Positions 8,873-20,615 of a DNA stretch of 64,000 nucleotides are shown piece by piece. The notes under the pieces were generated by a model. The model had not been told where the DNA came from and searched no databases. It was given only the letters and a program-made list of their open reading frames with translations. Position 1 is the first letter of the stretch. Each line of letters starts with the position of its first letter. Origin of the DNA: Bradyrhizobium murdochi (lineage in GTDB: Bacteria > Pseudomonadota > Alphaproteobacteria > Rhizobiales > Xanthobacteraceae); the NCBI RefSeq assembly GCF_000472965.1, contig NZ_AXAU01000001.1:775162-839161 (forward strand), in the 5' to 3' direction. The position numbers were made by a program, and so were the translations under genes.

Positions 8873-9829
8873 CTACAGAGCGCGTCGGAACGCCGATGGC
8901 GTCACTCCGACGATCGCTCGAAAAGCCGCTGCGAAGGCTGACGGCGTCTCGTAACCGACTGCAAGCGCGACCTCTGTGATACTCAGGCCCGAATGGGCGA
9001 GAAGCTCGCGGGCGCGGCGCATGCGTTGCGCTGTCAACCATGCATGCGGGGTCTGGCCGGTCGATTGCCGAAAAGCGGTACAGAAGTGGAAGCGGCTCAA
9101 GCCGACAAGCGTGGCGAGTTCATTGAGCCCGATAGGCTGTTCGAGGTTCTCTCGCATAAACGTCGTGACGCGCCGCACCTGCCAGTCAGCGAGCCCGCCC
9201 TTTCTGACCTGAGCAGGCATGCTGCCAAGTGATGAATGCTCGCGGATCAGCCGCGCGCAAAGGAGGTCGATCGCCTGCTCCACGAACAGACGGGACGATG
9301 CACTGTCCCGCTCCGCCTCGTGGCTGAGAATTTCAAGCAACCCTGCCGCCGCGGGATCGGCGAAAGCCACACGCGGAAGAATCTCGATACGTCTTCCGCC
9401 CGCAATCTCGTCGGCGCATGCCTGGAGGCGCTCCTGAGTGAGATAGACATGCGAAACGACCACGGGGCCAGCAATGTTCCAGTGGCCATCAACGCCTTTC
9501 GGAATGAGGGTGAAGGCTTTCGGGTTGGTCCGGGAAGTTAGGCGCTTGTTCTCGATCCGCCAGGATATCTCGTGCTGTCCTTCGTAGCAGCCGACCGCAA
9601 CGTATCCAGCCACGCCGCGCATGTAATCCTCTTGCAGCCCGCCATGCGCCCACTTCCGCGTCAGCCGCGTATCACCATGCAAAACCTCAGGCACCAGTAC
9701 CGGCGGCTCGTCCAGGATGCGGGCCATCTCAATGGCAGCATCAGGACTTGGGTGGTCCGCTGCGTATCGGCGCAGGACGCGTGGATTCGCCGCAGCCCTG
9801 CTTCGGGAACGGAACAGCCGCTGGTCCAA
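8873..9829 (-). CDS. AraC-family transcriptional regulator
   Basis: A 318-residue protein whose last about 100 residues hold two helix-turn-helix motifs of the AraC/XylS type: 'IGLNELATLVGLSRFHFCTAF' region and 'ITEVALAVGYETPSAFAAAF' followed by 'VGVTPSAFRR'. The N-terminal 200 residues are a divergent effector domain I cannot name. It is transcribed toward the paoABC genes, with a 190-bp gap, so regulation of that aldehyde oxidase operon is likely but inferred from position only. Confidence 0.88.
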   Translation of the reverse strand: MDQRLFRSRSRAAANPRVLRRYAADHPSPDAAIEMARILDEPPVLVPEVLHGDTRLTRKWAHGGLQEDYMRGVAGYVAVGCYEGQHEISWRIENKRLTSRTNPKAFTLIPKGVDGHWNIAGPVVVSHVYLTQERLQACADEIAGGRRIEILPRVAFADPAAAGLLEILSHEAERDSASSRLFVEQAIDLLCARLIREHSSLGSMPAQVRKGGLADWQVRRVTTFMRENLEQPIGLNELATLVGLSRFHFCTAFRQSTGQTPHAWLTAQRMRRARELLAHSGLSITEVALAVGYETPSAFAAAFRAIVGVTPSAFRRAL

Positions 9830-10439
9830 ACTGTCGCCCTCCTCGAGCTGCTAAAATACTTGCAATGATTGAGGTTGAGGCTCCATTATACCAACGGACC
9901 CGCAGGGCATACGAAGGTTGGCAAAACGACTCTAGAAAAACATCCGCGACGCTCGTGGGTGCTGTCCGTTGTCTGCCCAAAAATTGGTCAGCGCATTGTT
10001 GATGGTAGCGCGGTTCGGGCGAGACCTGGGCCTCGCGTCGGGTTTGCCAATTACCTCGGTCCGCTCGGGCGAGAGTCCGTATGCGCGCTCGAGCAAAACC
10101 ACATCATCGCAAGCGTGCGGATCGGCGCACTGAGGCAGTGGGACTGCCATGGCGCTGTCGGTTGGATGACTCGAATTCCCTGAGCGGGCCGTTTCGAATT
10201 GAATTGGTGTAGACATCGCCTTAACGACGCGCATCGCTTCATCAACAATCGCAACATCGACTTATTCCCGTCACGACACGCCCACGTTGAGCACGTAAGT
10301 GTGTCCTGCTGTTTCGCTTTGCGCGAGTGAAGTGCTCACAAATTGGGCTGCGTCGAACATGCGGAACACGTGGTGAATTTGCGCAAATAGCGGCGCCACC
10401 AACCAGCAACAGAAGACTGCAAAACAAAAGGAGCTGTGG
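9830..10439. other. Intergenic region, no gene recognised
   Basis: About 610 bp between the divergent AraC gene and the GH113-like gene. Open frames are short and lack recognisable homology or ribosome binding sites. The region must hold both promoters. The only clear signal is the AAAGGAG ribosome binding site at about 10428-10434, in front of the ATG at 10440. Confidence 0.5.
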
Positions 10440-12746
10440 ATGGCCGGCGTGTTTCCTGTTCAAGGATTTGGATTCCTCTCCAACTACAATGGCGCATTCG
10501 TCGCCAGTTCCGCGCTGACCGCCATGCAGGCGATCGCGGGCACGAATGCAAATTCGATCGAGCTGGCTCCGCGGCTCTTTATGCAAACCAGGACGTCGAA
10601 TGACGTCGTCGCCGATCCCAACAAGACCGAGAGCGACGCCAATATTCTGCAGGCCATTGCAAATGCACAGGCGCTCGGCCTTTCGGTCACGCTGAAGCCC
10701 ATGGTCTCGGCCCTCGATGGCTCGCTTGCATACGTGCTCAATCCGAGCGATCCCGCCGCTTTCTTTGCTTCCTACAAGAGCCAAATGGTTCATATGGCTG
10801 AACTTGCCGAACAAGCAGGCGTCAGCATGCTTGTGATCGGCAATGAGCTGGGCAAGCTCTCCGGACCCCAATATCGAAGTTATTGGGTCGACCTCATCGA
10901 TTCCGTACGCGCCGTGTTCCACGGCGAGATCACCTATGCGGCCGCAACCGACGAAGCCATCAATGTCAGCTTTTGGGACAAGGTTGATGTCATCGGAATC
11001 AATGCATATCCGCCGCTGACGACGAAAACGGACCCGACCGTCGAGGAGATGGTCAATGCGTGGAACAACATGTCCACCGACGACTACTGGGCGAAGGTGA
11101 TGAACCACATGTCGCCGGTCGATTTCTTCCATTCCCTTGCCTTGCAGTACGACAAGCAGGTGTTCTTCACCGAAACCGGCTACCGCAGTGTCGACGGAAC
11201 CAATATCAGCCCGGGCGGCTGGGCCGAGAGCACGACGCAGGATGTCCAGGAGCAATACGATGCCTTCAACGCCTTCTTTCAGGTGTGGGGATCGGAAGGC
11301 GGAAGCTGGTTCAGGGGCGCGTCGATCTGGAACTGGGATACGAACAACAAGTATTCGCCGATCGGCTATTCACCCTCAGGCAAGCCTGCACAGGGGTTGA
11401 TTACCGAATGGTACGGAGGTCAGCACCAGCCGCCCGGCCAAACGCTAACGGGTTCTCCGTCTGCCGATTTGATGGATGTCGGCGGCGGCAATGACGTGCT
11501 GTCGGGCGGGGTCGGCAACGACACGATCAAGGCAGGCGGCGGCGATGACACCATTACCGGCGGCCCCGATACCATTCCGAAACTCACGGAGACATCAGTC
11601 ACGGTGACGGGCTACAGCTCCGTCGTCGATGGCGTCGGCGCCAAAATGCAGCTCCTGATCAACGGGCAGCAGATCGGCAGCACCGTCGAATTCCACAGCG
11701 CGACCGACCCATCGGGTTTCCAGACCTTCACATTCACATTCGCCAACCCGGCCACCGTCTCCAGTCTCGATCTCGCCTTCATCAACGACATCGCCAACGC
11801 CAATGGCGACCGCAACCTTTATATCAAGGACATCACCGTCAACGGCGAGCACCTTGCCGTGTCGGAAGGCGTCAATCCGAGTTCGCCGGGGACGTGGAAC
11901 CTCTACCAGAACAAGTCCATCCACTATGACATGACCGGCCGCCAGGACCTGTTCTTCGGTTCGTCGACTGATAATGACGATCTGGAAGGAGGCCCAGGCA
12001 AGGACGTGATCAACGGCGGCGCCGCGACAGACATGATCCAGGGTGGCACGGGCAATGACACCATCAACGGCGGCCCCGGCGCGGACGCGATCCACGGCGG
12101 GGCGGATGACGACGCGATCAACAGCGGCGCCGGCATCACCACGGCGACCGATCAGCTCTATGGCGACGACGGCAACGACATCATCAAGGCCAGCACCGGC
12201 GATACCGGCGCCCTGCTCGACGGCGGTAGCGGCAAAGACCAGCTCTATGGCGGCTGGGTAGCCAATGTCCTGAATGGCGGTGACGGCAATGATTATCTCT
12301 CCGGCGGCGGCGGACTGGATACGATGCACGGCAACGCCGGCGACGACCAGTTCAAGGGCGGCCAGGCGGCAACCCAAATGTTCGGAGACGATGGCAACGA
12401 CAGTTTGCAGGGCGGTACCGGCAACGAGTTCCTGTACGGCGGCAGCGGCAACGACCGGCTGATCGGCGCTGGCGGAAACGATTATCTGGCCGGCGGCACC
12501 GGCAACGACACGTTCGTGTTCGCCCCCGGCTTCGGCAAGGACACCGTCGCCGATTTCCAGAACACCGATGGTGTGCAGGATATCATTCAGTTCGGCAAAA
12601 CCGTGTTTGCCGACTTCAGCGCGGTCCAATCGCACATGGCCGAGGTTGGCACCAGCGTCGTGATCACGGTCGACGCCAACAACACGATCGAGATTCAGAA
12701 CAAGACAATAAGCCAGCTCCACGCCAGCGATTTTCTGTTCGTGTGA
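10440..12746 (+). CDS. Secreted GH113-like glycosidase with CBM and RTX repeats
   Basis: A 768-residue modular protein. Residues about 5-325 form a TIM-barrel resembling GH113 beta-mannanases: 'LVIGNEL' has the candidate acid/base Glu136 and 'VFFTETGYRS' the candidate nucleophile Glu245. A short RTX block at about 348-375 is followed by a beta-sandwich at about 382-475 resembling the calcium-dependent xylan-binding CBM60-type module. A long series of GGxGxDxxx calcium-binding repeats follows at about 505-690, then a C-terminal domain ending 'ASDFLFV'. There is no N-terminal signal peptide; RTX repeats with such a C terminus indicate type I secretion. A strong AAAGGAG site precedes the ATG. 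Substrate is inference: a beta-mannan or exopolysaccharide. Confidence 0.82.
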   Translation: MAGVFPVQGFGFLSNYNGAFVASSALTAMQAIAGTNANSIELAPRLFMQTRTSNDVVADPNKTESDANILQAIANAQALGLSVTLKPMVSALDGSLAYVLNPSDPAAFFASYKSQMVHMAELAEQAGVSMLVIGNELGKLSGPQYRSYWVDLIDSVRAVFHGEITYAAATDEAINVSFWDKVDVIGINAYPPLTTKTDPTVEEMVNAWNNMSTDDYWAKVMNHMSPVDFFHSLALQYDKQVFFTETGYRSVDGTNISPGGWAESTTQDVQEQYDAFNAFFQVWGSEGGSWFRGASIWNWDTNNKYSPIGYSPSGKPAQGLITEWYGGQHQPPGQTLTGSPSADLMDVGGGNDVLSGGVGNDTIKAGGGDDTITGGPDTIPKLTETSVTVTGYSSVVDGVGAKMQLLINGQQIGSTVEFHSATDPSGFQTFTFTFANPATVSSLDLAFINDIANANGDRNLYIKDITVNGEHLAVSEGVNPSSPGTWNLYQNKSIHYDMTGRQDLFFGSSTDNDDLEGGPGKDVINGGAATDMIQGGTGNDTINGGPGADAIHGGADDDAINSGAGITTATDQLYGDDGNDIIKASTGDTGALLDGGSGKDQLYGGWVANVLNGGDGNDYLSGGGGLDTMHGNAGDDQFKGGQAATQMFGDDGNDSLQGGTGNEFLYGGSGNDRLIGAGGNDYLAGGTGNDTFVFAPGFGKDTVADFQNTDGVQDIIQFGKTVFADFSAVQSHMAEVGTSVVITVDANNTIEIQNKTISQLHASDFLFV

Positions 12747-12777
12747 GGCAACGACGGGGATAATTCAGCGGCGGATT

Positions 12778-15645
<2,868 letters not shown>

Positions 15646-15892
15646 GGCACAGCAATTGAGGATGTCGGGGGCGTTCTCGAGCAATCCGTCGCCGGTCCGC
15701 TTAGAGAATACGCATCAAAACAGCGCGGTAGCGCCCGGTTCTGATGTGATCGCGCCGGGCCGGCCCCTAGAAAGCCGCCACAGCGCCTCGAGTCAACCTG
15801 ACAACTTAAGTCCCGGGCAGCGGGAAGCCGCGAAAACGCCGGTTTGACTGTCCGAATGAGGATCCGATTGGCGTCCGCCGAACCGCGCGGAA

Positions 15893-16591
15893 CTAGCGCC
15901 CGCGCGAAACCCGCTCGATTTCGGCCTTGACGATCCGCTCCACCAATCCCGGCAGATTGTCATCGAGCCAGGACTTCAGCATCGGCCGCAGCATTTCCTT
16001 GACCAGATCTTCCAGCGTCCGCGCGTTGTTGCTCAGCACGGTATTGGCCAGCGAATTGAAGGCGGATTCGACCGCGGAGACGGTCGAGCGCGACAAGATC
16101 GGCTGCTGCGGTGGCTCGAACGGCGGCGGCTCGTGGGCTGGCTGCCGCCCCCTGTGGGACTCGCTGAACTCGATGTCGTCCTCCGGCTCGATCTTGTTGA
16201 AGGAGGCTTTCGGTGGCGGCGGCGGATCCGGCAGCGCCATCTCGTCGGTGAGTTCGAACACGTCGGCTTCCGGCTGCGCAGGCCTGATTTCCGCCTCGGG
16301 CGTTGCCGCATCGAGGCTCGCCAGCATCGCGTCGATGTCGTCCTGGCTGTTGCTGGCGACCGGTTCAAGCGCGGGTGCAGGCGGTGGCGGGGCCGGCGCG
16401 GGCTTCGGAGCAGCCGGCTTGGGGGCAATGGCCGACGGCGGGATGTCCTTCATCACCGGTTTCGGTGGCGGCGCCGCGGCGGCCTCCGGCTTGGCAGCGG
16501 CGGGCTTTGCCTCGTCGTCGGCAATGATGCGACGGATCGACGCCAGAATCTCCTCCATCGAGGGCTCTTGGACCTTTGCAGGTTGCGTCAT
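15893..16591 (-). CDS. popZ: Polar organising protein PopZ (DUF2497)
   Basis: A 232-residue acidic, proline-rich protein. The conserved N-terminal helix 'EPSMEEILASIRRIIADDE' and the C-terminal helices ('LVKEMLRPMLKSWLDDNLP', 'IVKAEIERVSRG') flank a long low-complexity linker rich in Pro, Ala and Glu. PopZ forms a polar matrix that anchors the ParB/parS chromosome complex and cell-cycle regulators in alphaproteobacteria. The ATG at 16591 is chosen because GGAG lies six bases upstream; a GTG at 16603 would add four residues. Position next to valS and tolC is typical for this order. Confidence 0.92.
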   Translation of the reverse strand: MTQPAKVQEPSMEEILASIRRIIADDEAKPAAAKPEAAAAPPPKPVMKDIPPSAIAPKPAAPKPAPAPPPPAPALEPVASNSQDDIDAMLASLDAATPEAEIRPAQPEADVFELTDEMALPDPPPPPKASFNKIEPEDDIEFSESHRGRQPAHEPPPFEPPQQPILSRSTVSAVESAFNSLANTVLSNNARTLEDLVKEMLRPMLKSWLDDNLPGLVERIVKAEIERVSRGR

Positions 16592-16843
16592 CTCCGACTC
16601 CACATCGAAACCATTTTACACCAAAGCCAAGAGGGAATTGCCGGTTCCGGAAATGCAGGCCGGGATTTTCACCGCACAAGCCTGACTTGTCCCCAGATCA
16701 AGCCCGCCCGCGGCATCGCGCGGGAGGTCTGCTCCCCTCAAAACACAACCCGACGCGCGTCCGTGAGATGCAAAGACGCGGCGCGAATCGCTCAGCTCGC
16801 CCCGGAAACGGTACGTCATGGCCACAAATGATTGCAAGCAAAG

Positions 16844-16868
16844 CGCCCGGCGCTTTAAGCGCCGGGCG
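16844..16868 (-). terminator. Probable terminator after the tolC-like gene
   Basis: Perfect 10-bp stem (CGCCCGGCGC, loop TTTAA, GCGCCGGGCG), 40 bp downstream of the tolC-like stop. On the minus strand the hairpin is followed by CTTTGCTTGC, a weak T-rich tail. The rest of the 304-bp popZ-tolC gap shows no gene. Confidence 0.6.
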
Positions 16869-16907
16869 ACGATATTCGTCCCGCCTGCGCGGGAATATGC
16901 GCAGGTA

Positions 16908-18332
16908 TCAGCGGCCGTCGGGTGTACGAACGCCAGCCCAGCTATCGCGCACCTGATGATAGTGCACGCTCGGGTCATAAACCGTCGTGGGCAGGTTCAG
17001 CACCTGCGGCTGCAGCCGTCCGATCTGGTTCAGCACGGAGTATGACGCAACCACGCGATCATGCTGCGCGGTGACGAGCGCGACGCGCGCATTCACCAGC
17101 GCCTGCTGGGCGTTCAGCACGTCGAGCGTGGTGCGCTGTCCGGCCTTGGCTTCCTCGCGCACGCCGTTCAGCGCGATTTCCGACGCCTGCACCTGCGCTT
17201 GGGCGGAAGCAACCTGCGCCTTGCCGGCGACGAGCTGCCCCCATGCCGTGACAATGTTGGCGCGGGTCTGATCCCGGGTCTGATCGAGCACGAGACGTTG
17301 TTGCGCCGCCGTTTCCTTGGACTGGCGGATCAGCGAATATTCAGCGCCGCCCTGATAGATCGGAACGCTGAGCTGCGTGGTCACGGATGCGCCGAACGAG
17401 CGGTACTGGATCAGGCTCTGCTCCCAGGACTGCTGCACTGCCGCCTGAAGCGTGACCGTCGGCAACAGCGCGCCTTCGGCCACCTTGACCTGGAGGTAGC
17501 TGACGTCGATGCCGAACATCGCCGCGGTGACGTTCGGGTTCTGCGTCAGGCCGAGCTCAACGGCGGCCGGCAGCGTCGATGGCAAAAAGCGATCGACCGG
17601 CGAGCCCGGCGCAAGCGCTTGCGGCTCGTTGCCGATGATGCGGCGGAAGTTCGAGCGCGTCGTCGTCAGATTGGCTTCGGCGGTCAGGAGCTGCGTCCTG
17701 CCGGCGGCGAGCTGCGCTTCCGACTGCGCAACGTCGGTGCGGGTGACTTCGCCGACATTGAAGCGGTCGCGCGTCTGTTTCAGCGTCTGCTCGAGCACGC
17801 GAACGTTGCTCTTCTGCACTTCGACGATCGCCGAATCGCGCAGATAGTCCATGTAGATCGTGGCGGCGCTGAGCAAGACGGACGATTCGAGTGCCCGCAG
17901 CGCTTCGCGCGCGCCGGAAACCTGGCTTTCCGCCGCTCTGGTCCTGTTCGCGGTCTGCTGGCCGTTGAATAGCGTCTGCGTGACGGTCCCGCCGATGCTG
18001 CGCGGCGGATTTGCGCCGACAATAGGGGTTCTCACGAGCCTGGTTTCGTCACCGCCCTGAGTGCTGAGCGTATCCGTATATTGGTAGCCCGCGCTCGCGG
18101 TGACCGAAACCCTGGGACGATAGCCCGACAGCGCCTGCGGCACGTTTTCGTCGGTGACGCGCACCTGCGCGCGCTGCGCGTTGAGCTGCGGATTGTTCTG
18201 ATAGGCGCGCACCAGCGCAGCCTCGATTGTGTCGGCTAAGACGGGCGTCGGGCCCATGCACACTAATAGAAGGGCCGAAGCCGCGGCCCCGGCAAATGCC
18301 TTCACCCCACGCATCCCAAGCAATCCAATCAT
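16908..18332 (-). CDS. tolC: TolC-family outer membrane efflux/secretion protein
   Basis: A 474-residue outer membrane channel subunit. The signal peptide region is 'FAGAAASALLLVCMGPTPVLA'. Two repeated halves follow with the TolC-style alternation of helices and strands: 'IEAALVRAYQNNPQLNAQRAQ' region and 'VELGLTQNPNVTAAMFGIDV'. 'VGEVTRTDVAQSEAQLAAG' and 'AGQRTTLDVLNAQQALVNAR' are the paired conserved loops. It forms the trimeric exit duct for type I secretion and RND pumps. No ABC exporter or adaptor is adjacent, so it is probably the general housekeeping TolC, which may also serve the RTX protein encoded at 10440. Confidence 0.9.
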   Translation of the reverse strand: MIGLLGMRGVKAFAGAAASALLLVCMGPTPVLADTIEAALVRAYQNNPQLNAQRAQVRVTDENVPQALSGYRPRVSVTASAGYQYTDTLSTQGGDETRLVRTPIVGANPPRSIGGTVTQTLFNGQQTANRTRAAESQVSGAREALRALESSVLLSAATIYMDYLRDSAIVEVQKSNVRVLEQTLKQTRDRFNVGEVTRTDVAQSEAQLAAGRTQLLTAEANLTTTRSNFRRIIGNEPQALAPGSPVDRFLPSTLPAAVELGLTQNPNVTAAMFGIDVSYLQVKVAEGALLPTVTLQAAVQQSWEQSLIQYRSFGASVTTQLSVPIYQGGAEYSLIRQSKETAAQQRLVLDQTRDQTRANIVTAWGQLVAGKAQVASAQAQVQASEIALNGVREEAKAGQRTTLDVLNAQQALVNARVALVTAQHDRVVASYSVLNQIGRLQPQVLNLPTTVYDPSVHYHQVRDSWAGVRTPDGR

Positions 18333-18563
18333 TTTTGAACGCCCGGCCCATGACCATGATCACACACGATCATTAACCGAACGTCGCTTCACTTGAAGTG
18401 AGTCCCGGCTCACCTTATTCCGCACCTAGGCTGGACGGAACACCCCCGCAAGCAAAACCCCATCGAAACTCTTCACGTGGGGCAATCGGGCCACACTTCT
18501 GATTTCGAAGGGGATTTAGCTGGCCGCGGCGGGCTATTATTGGGCGTGGAAAGGGCTGAAAGG

Positions 18564-19229
18564 CTAGAAAACGAAGGCCGGAACAAGTTCCATGCCGGGC
18601 AGTACCGGGGCGACGGCATCGAACAGCGTCCGGTGACCGAAATCGCCGTGCGAACAGGTCACCATGGTGGCCCGCGCGGGCTGCGACTTCGCAAAAACGC
18701 CCACCAATCGGCCACCATTCTGCAATTGCCCGTAGAGCCGCTCCGGCACGATCTCGGTTGCGCCGTTCAGCACGATGACATCCCACGGCGCGTTGGCCGG
18801 GTCTCCATCGGCCGGCGCCGCGGTCCGAACCGTCACGTTTCCACAGCCATTGGCGGCCAGAATCGCCTGTGCCCTCGCCGCCAGCCCCGAATCGCTCTCC
18901 GTCGCGGTCACTTGGGTCGCGAATCGAGCGATGACGGCTGCGGCGTAGCCAGTAGCGCAGCCGACCACGAGGACGCGATCAGTCGCCCTGATCTCGGCTG
19001 CCTGCAGCATCTTGGCCAGCACTGCCGGCTTGATCAGGAAGCGCTTGGCCGAGCCCCCTTCGCTGACGTCGAGATCGAGATCCAGATAGGCCAGCGCCTG
19101 CTTGTTTTCGGGAACGAAGGCCTCGCGCGGCGCCGCCAGCATAGCATCGAGAATTCGGATATCGGTCACGTCGCTCGGACGCACCTGACCATCGACCATT
19201 TTCTGGCGCGCGGTCGCAAAACCGGACAT
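18564..19229 (-). CDS. Protein-L-isoaspartate O-methyltransferase-like protein
   Basis: A 221-residue SAM-dependent methyltransferase of the PCMT fold. 'ARQKMVDGQVRPSDVTDIRI' is the N-terminal hallmark of the alphaproteobacterial group, and 'VLVVGCATGYAAAVIA' is the SAM-binding motif I. The 'PADGDPANAPWDVIVLNGA' region corresponds to motif II. Repair of isoaspartyl residues is the family function, but this tolC-linked branch departs from the canonical 'EIGTGSGY' motif, so activity is not certain. The ATG at 19229 is preferred; a longer frame to 19307 lacks homology. It lies upstream of tolC on the same strand. Confidence 0.85.
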   Translation of the reverse strand: MSGFATARQKMVDGQVRPSDVTDIRILDAMLAAPREAFVPENKQALAYLDLDLDVSEGGSAKRFLIKPAVLAKMLQAAEIRATDRVLVVGCATGYAAAVIARFATQVTATESDSGLAARAQAILAANGCGNVTVRTAAPADGDPANAPWDVIVLNGATEIVPERLYGQLQNGGRLVGVFAKSQPARATMVTCSHGDFGHRTLFDAVAPVLPGMELVPAFVF

Positions 19230-19367
19230 AGGCGAAGACCCTGAAAGCATGCGGCGTTGCCGCCGCGGGAGCTGAAACCGGGCCATCTTTGGTACAAGCT
19301 CCGGCAAAACGCAACATGCGGGCGGCTGTTGCGAGCCACCGCCGCCTGGAAAAGCCGCTGCTGTCGC

Positions 19368-19547
19368 CTATTCTATCGGGACGGCTAATCGGGCGATCAG
19401 CCGCGCCACCTCATCCAGATGCCCGTCATCATGTTCTTCAACGGCTTGCGCGAGCCGAACCAGACATTCGTCGTCGCTCATGGCGGGAATGTCGCTCGGA
19501 ACGATCGGAGGTGCCGCACGTGTCAGGTCGGTCACTTTGGCTGGCAT
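19368..19547 (-). CDS. Small hypothetical protein (59 aa)
   Basis: Starts with ATG at 19547, behind a good GGGAG ribosome binding site eight bases upstream, which favours it over the longer frame to 19640. The protein is acidic and ends in a predicted helix ('LVRLAQAVEEHDDGHLDEVA'). I do not recognise a family. It lies upstream of the pcm-like gene on the same strand. Confidence 0.55.
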   Translation of the reverse strand: MPAKVTDLTRAAPPIVPSDIPAMSDDECLVRLAQAVEEHDDGHLDEVARLIARLAVPIE

Positions 19548-19819
19548 CGAATCAGCTCCCGTGAAACCCGGCACCACAGAGGCTCCGGGCCGATTGAGTC
19601 GAATTGGCGGCCCGATCCAGGGCCGCCATAGATGACGCAATTACCCGGCGCCCGGTTCCGTCCGCCGTCTGCCCGGAGGACGAAAGCGGTGACAAACTGT
19701 TGTAGTGCGGGGACTTTCCGGCCCGGCGTCAAGCAAATGCGGAGCCTGTGATTTGGTCCTTTGCAAGCCCGAAAGGCTTTGTTATACGCTGCCCGCTCGC
19801 GAACCTTTGTTTCGCCTAT

Positions 19820-19894
19820 TCCTCGGTAGCTCAGCGGTAGAGCATTCGACTGTTAATCGAATGGTCGCTGGTTCGAATCCAGCCCGGGGAGCCA
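19820..19894 (+). tRNA. tRNA-Asn (GTT)
   Basis: A 75-nt cloverleaf with encoded CCA. The acceptor TCCTCGG pairs with CCGGGGA, the anticodon stem TTCGA pairs with TCGAA around loop CTGTTAA (anticodon GTT), and the T arm GCTGG/CCAGC encloses TTCGAAT. Confidence 0.97.
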
Positions 19895-20070
19895 CCCTAT
19901 GGCTCTTCTATATTTTCCGCCGGGACCGCCATCAGGGTCTGGATATCGGGTCCGGATATCGCCGGGGAACACCTCCTTCCGGGCGCGAATATGGACTATC
20001 GCGCAACCTACCGTTCCCATATTTAATTTCGCTTCCCGCGGCCTGACGTCACTCACCGAAAACAACGCAG

Positions 20071-20104
20071 AAGCCGCCCCTGATCGATCCGGGCGGCTTT
20101 TGTT
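20071..20104 (+). terminator. Intrinsic terminator downstream of tRNA-Asn
   Basis: A 9-bp stem AAGCCGCCC / GGGCGGCTT with an 11-nt loop, followed by TTGTTT on the plus strand. It is 177 bp after tRNA-Asn and convergent with the DUF1772 gene. The DNA between tRNA and hairpin holds no gene I can support. Confidence 0.7.
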
Positions 20105-20123
20105 TGCCGGTATCTCCGTCGCC

Positions 20124-20615
20124 CTACTTCGCCGCAATCGCGGCAATGAACAGCGCGCAAGCCGCTGTCGATGCGACCGTCCGCACGTGGTTCCACCACG
20201 TCCAGTCCGTCAAATAGCGCGCCCACAGCGAGGCGGCCTCTTGGCTTGCCGGATCCGCCGCGGCAAGCGCGTTGTTCAGGGGCACGTTAAAGACCATCGT
20301 CACCACGAACATGCCGAGCACATAGAGCACGCCGCCGGCCAGCATCGCCACCGCGCCGGGCTCGCTCCAGCGCAACAGCGCGGTCACCGCCAGCGCCGCA
20401 CTCGCCGCCGTCGTTCCCAGGAAGATCGGCATGAACAGCGACTGCACGATCGTGACGTTGATCGCATTCATCGCCGCGATGCCGGAGGCTTGCCCGATCC
20501 GGCCGAGCGCCGTCATGATGAAGGTCGAAAACGCGAAATAAAGCCCGGCGAGCAGACCGCAGCCGATGGCGCAAAACCACAGCAGACTGGTGATCAACAT
20601 CTGCAGCATGATCAT
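20124..20615 (-). CDS. DUF1772 integral membrane protein
   Basis: A 163-residue protein with four predicted membrane helices ('LLWFCAIGCGLLAGLYFAFS', 'SLFMPIFLGTTAASAALAV', 'AVAMLAGGVLYVLGMFVVTM', and a C-terminal one). 'VFNVPLNNALA' followed by 'WARYLTDWTWWNHVRT' is the DUF1772 (anthrone-oxygenase-like) hallmark. Function is unknown in bacteria. Its ATG overlaps the stop of the NmrA-like gene (ATGA), so the two are translationally coupled and probably controlled together by the divergent TetR regulator. Confidence 0.85.
   Translation of the reverse strand: MIMLQMLITSLLWFCAIGCGLLAGLYFAFSTFIMTALGRIGQASGIAAMNAINVTIVQSLFMPIFLGTTAASAALAVTALLRWSEPGAVAMLAGGVLYVLGMFVVTMVFNVPLNNALAAADPASQEAASLWARYLTDWTWWNHVRTVASTAACALFIAAIAAK

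Noticed and set aside
11595-12722. Long minus-strand frame (375 codons) opposite the RTX protein
   Set aside because: Shadow of the repetitive, GC-rich RTX coding region; composition is biased and no homology is recognised.
19853-20146. Minus-strand frame ending in a 'LDSNQRPFD'-type sequence opposite tRNA-Asn
   Set aside because: This is a well-known spurious product of translating the antisense of a tRNA gene; no ribosome binding site or independent support.
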